Assembly: GCA_003342895.1 (NCBI GenBank)
Contig: PTFA01000050.1
Location: 4,380,721 to 4,444,720 of the forward strand
DNA: 64,000 nt
Direction: 5' to 3'
Source of the DNA: Casuarius casuarius
Taxonomy: Eukaryota; Chordata; Aves; Casuariiformes; Casuariidae
Positions 58,390-64,000 of the stretch are shown in pieces. The notes below the pieces were generated by a model. That model did no database searches. It was not told the origin of the DNA and saw only the letters and a list, made by a program, of their open reading frames with translations. Within the stretch, counting starts at the first letter, position 1. Every line of letters starts with the position of its first letter. The position numbers were made by a program, and so were the translations under genes.

Positions 58390-61300
58390 CTATGAGGGAA
58401 GGAGAAAGTCCATGATGTGCTGACATAGGCAATATATTGTTGGGAATAACTGTGGCAGTGTATAAATATGTACAGACAAGCACAGGGACTGTTCCTGTAT
58501 TAGTTAATCTGTGGTTTGCCACTGTTCCTGTCCCCCTTCTCTCCTGCCCCCCACTGCAATAATAATCTCTTCACCTTTGTTTCTGAATGGAAAAGTCCTT
58601 AATTCTACTAGGACCACTCAAGATAAATACCATGGTCCTTCCGTTAGGCTTAGTCCTTCCGCTAGCCAGTGGTTTGCAGAACAGAGTAAGCTGCTGTGAA
58701 CAGATCCTTACGGCATATTATACAACGAAAATATCATTAAGCAACAACAAAGCCCAGAGCTGCTCTGGCGAGCTGATTTAGTTCATAGCTAAATGCAGCT
58801 TACCATCTTCCTTCTCACAGTGCTCCAGCTTGGTCTGCAGGCTTTCAGGTGTCTCAGCAGCCAAAGGAACATCATCTTCTAAAAAAAACCAGAAAGCTGC
58901 CTTATTTCTGAATGTTGTTTGGGGCCCCAAGGATGTCATTCTATGTGTAGTTCTTTGACAGCAGGGCCACCTTGCACAGTGCCCTGACTCAGTGACCTGT
59001 TCTTCCTCCCAGGTTGTTGTCTGTTGCCAAGCACAGCTGCTTGTGCAGCCAGGTGGTGCAAGGGGTTTGGTGACTGACCTGCGTGGAAAACAGTCCAGCA
59101 GGAAATGATTATTGCGCAGTCAGAGCAGTGCCCTGGTCCAGGCTGACCAGGCTAAGCTATACATGCAGAGGCACCATTGCACTGCAAGGGTTGCAAGGAC
59201 TGGCTGGCTGCTTTAACCAGCACTGCTGCTCTGTTTGTAACCCTAACCAGTCATGTTCATACCCCCAAAACCACTTTATTACTGATTATTCAGACAGGAT
59301 TCTCATTTATTTCTTNTCCCTTCTATCCCATTTCTTCAATCTATTTGTATTACAGGTACCCACAACATGCTGCATCTATGTACACAGACAGCCCCCTCTT
59401 CCCTGACCAGAATACAGAAACTCCCAGGTGCTTTTAGCTGCTTCACTGGTGGGGTAAGGCTTTTTATAGGGCACTGCACTGTGGGATGGGCTCTGCCTGG
59501 GAGAGAGCAGCAGCTTTTGGCTTGGGTTCAGGCAGCACGTTTCAAAAACATCACGATATGAAGCATGAAGACAGGGGGAGGCAGGGGTGCTTCTAGAGAG
59601 GGACTGAGAAAGCAAGCCTAGGAAAGGAAGGAGGGGGGAGTCAGTAGGAAGGAGCAGAAGCATAAGCTTAGGAAGGAGCAGAAGCATAAGCTCAGGAAGG
59701 CAGGTAGCATATTTCAGTCTTCCTTCTCCACTAAAAGGAGTGGGGAGAGCTGTATGTTCAACAACAGGTGAGGACAACCTTCCTGTCTGCCCACTGTATG
59801 TGATGGGACAGTGTTAGGTAAAAGCTGAATTACCACAGAAAAGCAGGGCTTAGACATGTGTGTTAGTCCTGTTGTGGGAGGGAGGAAAGGAAAACACAGC
59901 AGGCAGTCAGTCACAGCAACAGAGATAGCAAGGTATTTATGTTAATCTTTGTTATGTTTCTGTGTTAAAGGGATGCAGAAAGCATGTGAGAAGAAGGAAT
60001 CCAAAATAGGCCTGGTAGTTATGGGAGAAGCAAGGAATAAGTTGTAGCAGCAGACAATGTAAGGAACAGTGAGCACTTGAGAAGAAAATATTTATTGTTG
60101 GCCTTGCAACATGTTAAGCTGTTGTGACTTCCCTTGGAGTGAGGAGCATTATTGGGATCTGGCCTGCAGGAAACATGTTGGAACGGACAACCGGGCTTGG
60201 CTGGAAGGGAGCAGTTGTAAGTGATCAGAATGAAATCACCAGTGTAGAAGGATAGGGGCACTGTGAGATCTGGTGAGGACGAAGGGATGTCTTTCGGGGA
60301 TAAAGCCAAAAACTTACTGCTGAGTTGCTGACTTATCTTCTCCAGCTGACTGCACAGCCGCTCAAATATTGCTTTTTTCACCCCAGATGTAGCCACCATT
60401 TTAGACTTGTCTACTTTTATCTTCAACTGCCTACAACAGAAAGTTAATTTATCTTCTGNAGGAAGCAACGTTCAAGCAAGCATCACTCAAGTGAGGCTAC
60501 GTTTACTGTACCAGCACTGTCTNCAAGAACAAGGAAGGAGGGAAAGCCCGAGTTCTTGCCTTATCTGCCTAGTCCTTATCTTACTCAGAAAAAGCTGGTT
60601 AATCAATAGACCCTTACACAACTCAACCAGGACAGATCTAGAACNGAAGCACACGGTTAGTTCAAATTACAAGAGGAAATTCTACTAGGAAAAGGTACTT
60701 TCCAGCTTTTGAGGAAAGCAGGACAAAATCCCACTACTGCAAAGAGCTGAATGGAATGACACTGTTAGAGATCTGCTTCATAAGACTGTTACAAGGCATA
60801 ATATTAGAGAGGGAAGGTATTTGCATGCAAGCAAACTCTTACAAAGGGTGGGTTGAGTCACTCTCTGCTGACGCCTGTCTTCCAAGTTGATGCAGGCCTT
60901 CAGCTAAGAAGAACCCATTTCCAAATGATTAGACCATCCTCAGGATGTGAGGGTCTAGGGCTTAAACAGCTTTTCATTCTTCAGAACAACAGCTGCCTCT
61001 TGGTGCTCAGAGGTAAGCTAGCAGCCATTCCTGTACCTTGAGCAGCCTCTCAACAAGAGGCACATACAGCTTTTTGCTCTGTGCCAAGTTTAAATCCATG
61101 CTGACAAAGGGAAANGGTCTTCCCACTAAATCTGAAAACNTTACTAAGGGATTATGTTATGCTGGTTAGGCTGAGAGGGAGGAGGGGAAGTGCAAAGCAC
61201 TAATAGATGTTCTTCAGCCACTGCCTTGGATAATATGTCCTAATGGAATCACCCACAGCATCTCTTACACACCAGGGAGGGCAGCTTTCATTTATTCTAT

Positions 61301-63900
61301 AGCAAGTAATTTCAGTTACCCTGCTACATATCTGATGTAACACTTTTGCTTCCTCCTGAAGGCAAATGCAGNGTAGGCAGGGGACTTTACTATACGAAAA
61401 ATGCCTCATTTGCTAGCACTGTCTCCAATTCCAGGAGTGAGCAGCAGGATGCGCTAAGCAAGATGCTTCAGACTATTCAAACATGCTGAAAAATGAATCA
61501 GCTTTTTATGCTATGAGCACTCTTTCTCTTTGATGTCTCATTAGGCATTTAAGCCCATGTAAGATCCCTCGAGCTATACTCACCTGCATGCAGTGAATAG
61601 TGCAGCTGTTGTAAACAGTGGCTTTGAGAAATCAAGGTCCGTTTGCTGTACTTCAGAGAGGCTAGATTCATACCTAAAAACAAGAGTGGTAATTGCATGG
61701 CACACTTGCCTCAAGTAAAGCTGTTGAAATAATTTGTTACATAGTCCTCAGCAGATGAACACGTGTTGGACTACTTGGTCCTTTGCAACCCTGTCAAATG
61801 CAAACAGCTGCTGAGAAGAGAAAAGAGACAAGGGAAAAGAAGGGGATTGGGATCTTCTCCTNTTGAAATAAAGCTATTTTAAATCTGGAATCTGGATCAA
61901 GGCATGTCAGTAAAATCTATTTCTCCTGCTTCCCATCCTCAGAGTGCTTTCCTTCTCTACTTCTAAAAGTTATGATTTTTTTGCACAAATCTATCCTATT
62001 GTAGAGGGTAGAATTATAGTTCCTTTGATACTTTAATACATATATTACAAGGATGAAGGGTTAAGGATGGAAAATGACATAGAGGAGCTCCAGCACGGTG
62101 GAGAGTTTCATTTTTTATTGTCCACTTGGGCCTAGGCCATTCATTTTAGTTTGTGTTAAACACCTACATGCATATGCAGCCTGTGTTCACTTTCCTGTAA
62201 CTCAGAATACTCTGAATCCCTAACAACTTTTAAACATGTTGTGCCAACAAGATGACAGCACTCCAGAACAGAGCTCTTCAGCAACTGCTCATGTTCAAGT
62301 AGATGTTGCAGAATGCAAGGTTTTAGTTAACTGAATCTCAGCTGAAGTCTTCTGGCTCTTGTTTTTACACGAAGAGCAACACACATTTTAGAAGAGCTCT
62401 GCTTCTCCAGAAGGGAGGATTTGTTTTTACTGAACATTGCTTCTGAACTGTGACATTATCAGACGTAAGCAGTTAAATGGAAGACGCTGTAATACTATGG
62501 ACAAAAACATGGATTACAAGTCAAATCTTTTTTATTCTATTCCCAGTTGAAGAACTGGGACTTAGATAATGACTTACTGAGACTCAGTCTAATATGTAAT
62601 TTAAAAAGCNGCCTAGATAAATGGCTGGATTATTAATGCTAACAACTCGCCTCACTGGATCCAGTCAGCAGGAGATAGCTGGCCTTCCAACCATCAACCT
62701 GTTTACACACCTAATGAACAAAGGATCTTACTGGTGGTTCCCAGTGTGATCGCAAGAGCTTCCTCACCTCTGNAGTATTTTTGAAGCGGTGCTCACTGCC
62801 TCCGTGCAACAGAACTGCACAGCTAAGTCNCGTATTCCCAGTCTGGAGTTCACCCCTAGCAAACACTCCAAAGACTTCACGGAGCTCAGGTAAGTTGTCT
62901 TGTTCAAACCGGAGAGTTTAACAAAGGAGCTCTTTGAAAGACAAAGACAAATCCCAGGCATTAGCTAAAGACTACTTTCCAACATCTTATTCAGAAAACT
63001 GAAATAAAGAGAAACTATATACTAAGTTTTCTAAATAGTGTTTAATTTCTAGGGAAAACACATTTGTGCGATGAAAGTTTTCACTGCGCAGAGAAAGACT
63101 AACTGCCCAGGAATGCCACTTTAATGCAGCTTTATTTTNAGATTGTTTCCCTGGGGCTGAGGTTTGTCTTTTCTATACAACATGACATGGCCCTTTTATC
63201 ACAATATAGTTAAAAACGAAGGTACCCAAGATCTGAGCAACTTGTAGAGACACAATATTTCTGTGCTACTCCTCACAGGATCAGATGCAACCAAACTCCC
63301 CTCTGTCTGTGAATGGACAATCAAAACATCTTATATCAAACGTTATTTTGGCAGCACAGTGCCATTTATCTGGCAGCCCAGCAGATGGAGGTTTACAGGT
63401 ACCACCGTAGAGAGGGATTCCTTGGAGCCACTGCTTTGCTCTCACAGTAAAGGGATATATTTTAAATTTAACATCCCTGCTAGTAGTTAACTCATTACTA
63501 AATGAGCAGAAAATAATAGCAAAGCAAGCTTAAATCGTGAAATGAATATGACAACGATGCTGATCTCAGTTCTCTCAGTTTCAAACTCTGAGTAATGAAA
63601 GCTTTAATAGCACTGAACTTGTGTAAGGGCCCAGCAGTACCCTGGGCAGAAGTTTAGGGTAAGCTCAGTTATTGCTGTCCCTTCCTGCCCCACCACAGGC
63701 CACGCAGAACGCTGGTCGTGGTGGGTCTGTGGAGAACGCAGCAGCCAGCCAAGGCATATTCTCATCTTACTTTGTCCACTGGCTGCTTCATGAAGCTAGC
63801 TGCTAGGTCCAGGCACATCACGGCACTGCTCGTCGCTGTCACTTGCGCCATGAATCCCGCGCACTTCACCTGGGCCAGCCGCAGGTACTCCTCAGCCTTC
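58217..63900 (-). CDS. ORC6: Origin recognition complex subunit 6 (ORC6), exons 2-7; exon 1 missing
   Basis: Minus-strand join 63900-63771, 62931-62768, 61673-61584, 60430-60318, 58878-58804, 58389-58217. The six exons give 247 residues in one consistent frame. ORC6 is the smallest ORC subunit and acts in origin licensing (family knowledge). Visible parts are the first TFIIB-like fold (KAEEYLRLAQVKC...SSAVMCLDLAAS), then KLSGLNKTTYLSS and LAVQF, the second fold (KVDKSKMVATSGVKKAIFER), a linker, a basic PRKRPK motif and the C-terminal YEEWKKRILENA helix that binds ORC3. The tyrosine in this helix is the residue altered in human Meier-Gorlin syndrome (Y232S), and it is intact here. The Ns at 62773 and 62830 fall on third positions of four-fold degenerate codons (CTN, CGN). 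The C terminus is longer than in human. About 22 N-terminal residues should lie beyond 64,000. The gene converges on MYLK3. Confidence 0.96.
58804..58878 (-). CDS. ORC6: ORC6 coding exon 6 (linker)
   Basis: Acceptor GGTTTTTTTTAG, donor GATG|GTAAGC, 75 bases in phase with both neighbours. It encodes DDVPLAAETPESLQTKLEHC and then EKED, a poorly conserved acidic linker too short to be an ORF of its own. Its place in the gene rests on splice sites, phase and the DDVPLAAETP versus human GDVATPP alignment. Confidence 0.85.
59646..59703. repeat. 24-bp tandem repeat
   Basis: Two 24-base copies (59646-59669, 59670-59693; AGGAAGGAGCAGAAGCATAA...) differ by one base, followed by a partial third copy, in ORC6 intron 5. 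Confidence 0.9.
60318..60430 (-). CDS. ORC6: ORC6 coding exon 5
   Basis: Acceptor TTTCTGTTGTAG, donor CAGCA|GTAAGT, 113 bases. It encodes QLKIKVDKSKMVATSGVKKA and then IFERLCSQLEKISQQLS. Confidence 0.96.
61584..61673 (-). CDS. ORC6: ORC6 coding exon 4
   Basis: Acceptor TTTTTAG, donor TGCAG|GTGAGT, 90 bases. It encodes YESSLSEVQQTDLDFSKPLF and then TTAALFTAC, matching human YESSLPQTQQVDLDLSRPLF. Confidence 0.96.
62768..62931 (-). CDS. ORC6: ORC6 coding exon 3
   Basis: Acceptor TTTCAAAG, donor CAGAG|GTGAGG, 164 bases. It encodes SSFVKLSGLNKTTYLSSVKS, then LECLLGVNS and DLAVQFCCTEAVSTASKI. Confidence 0.95.
63771..63900 (-). CDS. ORC6: ORC6 coding exon 2
   Basis: Acceptor GTGTTTTGCAG, donor GACAAA|GTAAGA. 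One base completes a codon from exon 1, then 43 codons follow (KAEEYLRLAQVKCAGF...AASFMKQPVDK), aligned with human KAEEYLRLSRVKCVGL. Confidence 0.96.
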
Positions 63901-64000
63901 CTGCAAAACACCCAGCGCGCCAGCCCCTCCTCAGCAGAACGGCCGTTACGCCACAGCAAGCACGGCAGCCCCGCAGCTGATCCGAGGTCTCCCTCGGCCG
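63901..64000 (-). other. ORC6: ORC6 intron 1, GC-rich
   Basis: GC- and CpG-rich sequence upstream of exon 2. No minus-strand ATG occurs here, so the first exon must be outside the window. The composition suggests the promoter is close. Confidence 0.6.

Noticed and set aside
60019..60317. Continuation of the ORC6 exon 5 frame past its donor
   Set aside because: The GTAAGT donor at 60317 matches the exon boundary, and exon 6 restores the frame and the human-like linker. The extension has no similarity to ORC6.

Overview
The window is vertebrate nuclear DNA carrying spliced genes, most likely from a bird or other sauropsid. Every recognisable coding segment is a short exon with GT/AG borders. 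Introns are compact, the bases are AT-leaning, and I see no young mammalian interspersed repeats. Three genes can be read by protein similarity. C16orf87 (plus strand) is represented by its last two coding exons only. MYLK3 (plus strand) is complete as 13 coding exons. ORC6 (minus strand) has six coding exons; its first exon lies off the right edge. This gene order and orientation match human 16q11.2 in reverse (GPT2, C16orf87, MYLK3, ORC6, VPS35).

Layout. 1-7754: intron, exon, a 6.6 kb intron and the last exon of C16orf87, followed by a short 3' UTR with poly(A) signals near 8074 and 8160. About 8.2-33.6 kb: roughly 25 kb with no supportable protein-coding gene. It holds microsatellites, weak MIR-like relics, a purine-rich block (15.9-16.4 kb), a 45-bp tandem duplication (14.2 kb) and a perfect 110-bp tandem duplication directly abutting a 10-N gap (11.69 kb), which is probably an assembly artefact. 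33,693-54,600: MYLK3, with the N-terminal coiled-coil region in exon 1, a fast-evolving middle in exons 2-4, the kinase domain in exons 5-12 and the calmodulin-binding/C-terminal tail in exons 12-13. 54.6-58.2 kb: the tail-to-tail interval shared by the MYLK3 and ORC6 3' UTRs, with a (TA)19 tract and a TG/CA hairpin. 58,217-63,900: ORC6 on the minus strand. The sequence becomes GC-richer at the right edge, as expected near the ORC6 first exon and promoter.

How the genes relate. They are functionally unrelated neighbours in a conserved synteny block. MYLK3 is the cardiac myosin regulatory light-chain kinase, ORC6 is a subunit of the origin recognition complex, and C16orf87 is a small basic nuclear protein of the UPF0547 family. 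I found no evidence for a novel multi-gene system. The most useful leads are alternative splicing options in MYLK3 exons 2 and 3, a CpG-rich patch beside MYLK3 exon 5, the divergent middle of MYLK3, the extended ORC6 C terminus and the probable assembly duplication. Scattered single Ns fall inside several exons; all gene models assume they are ordinary bases.
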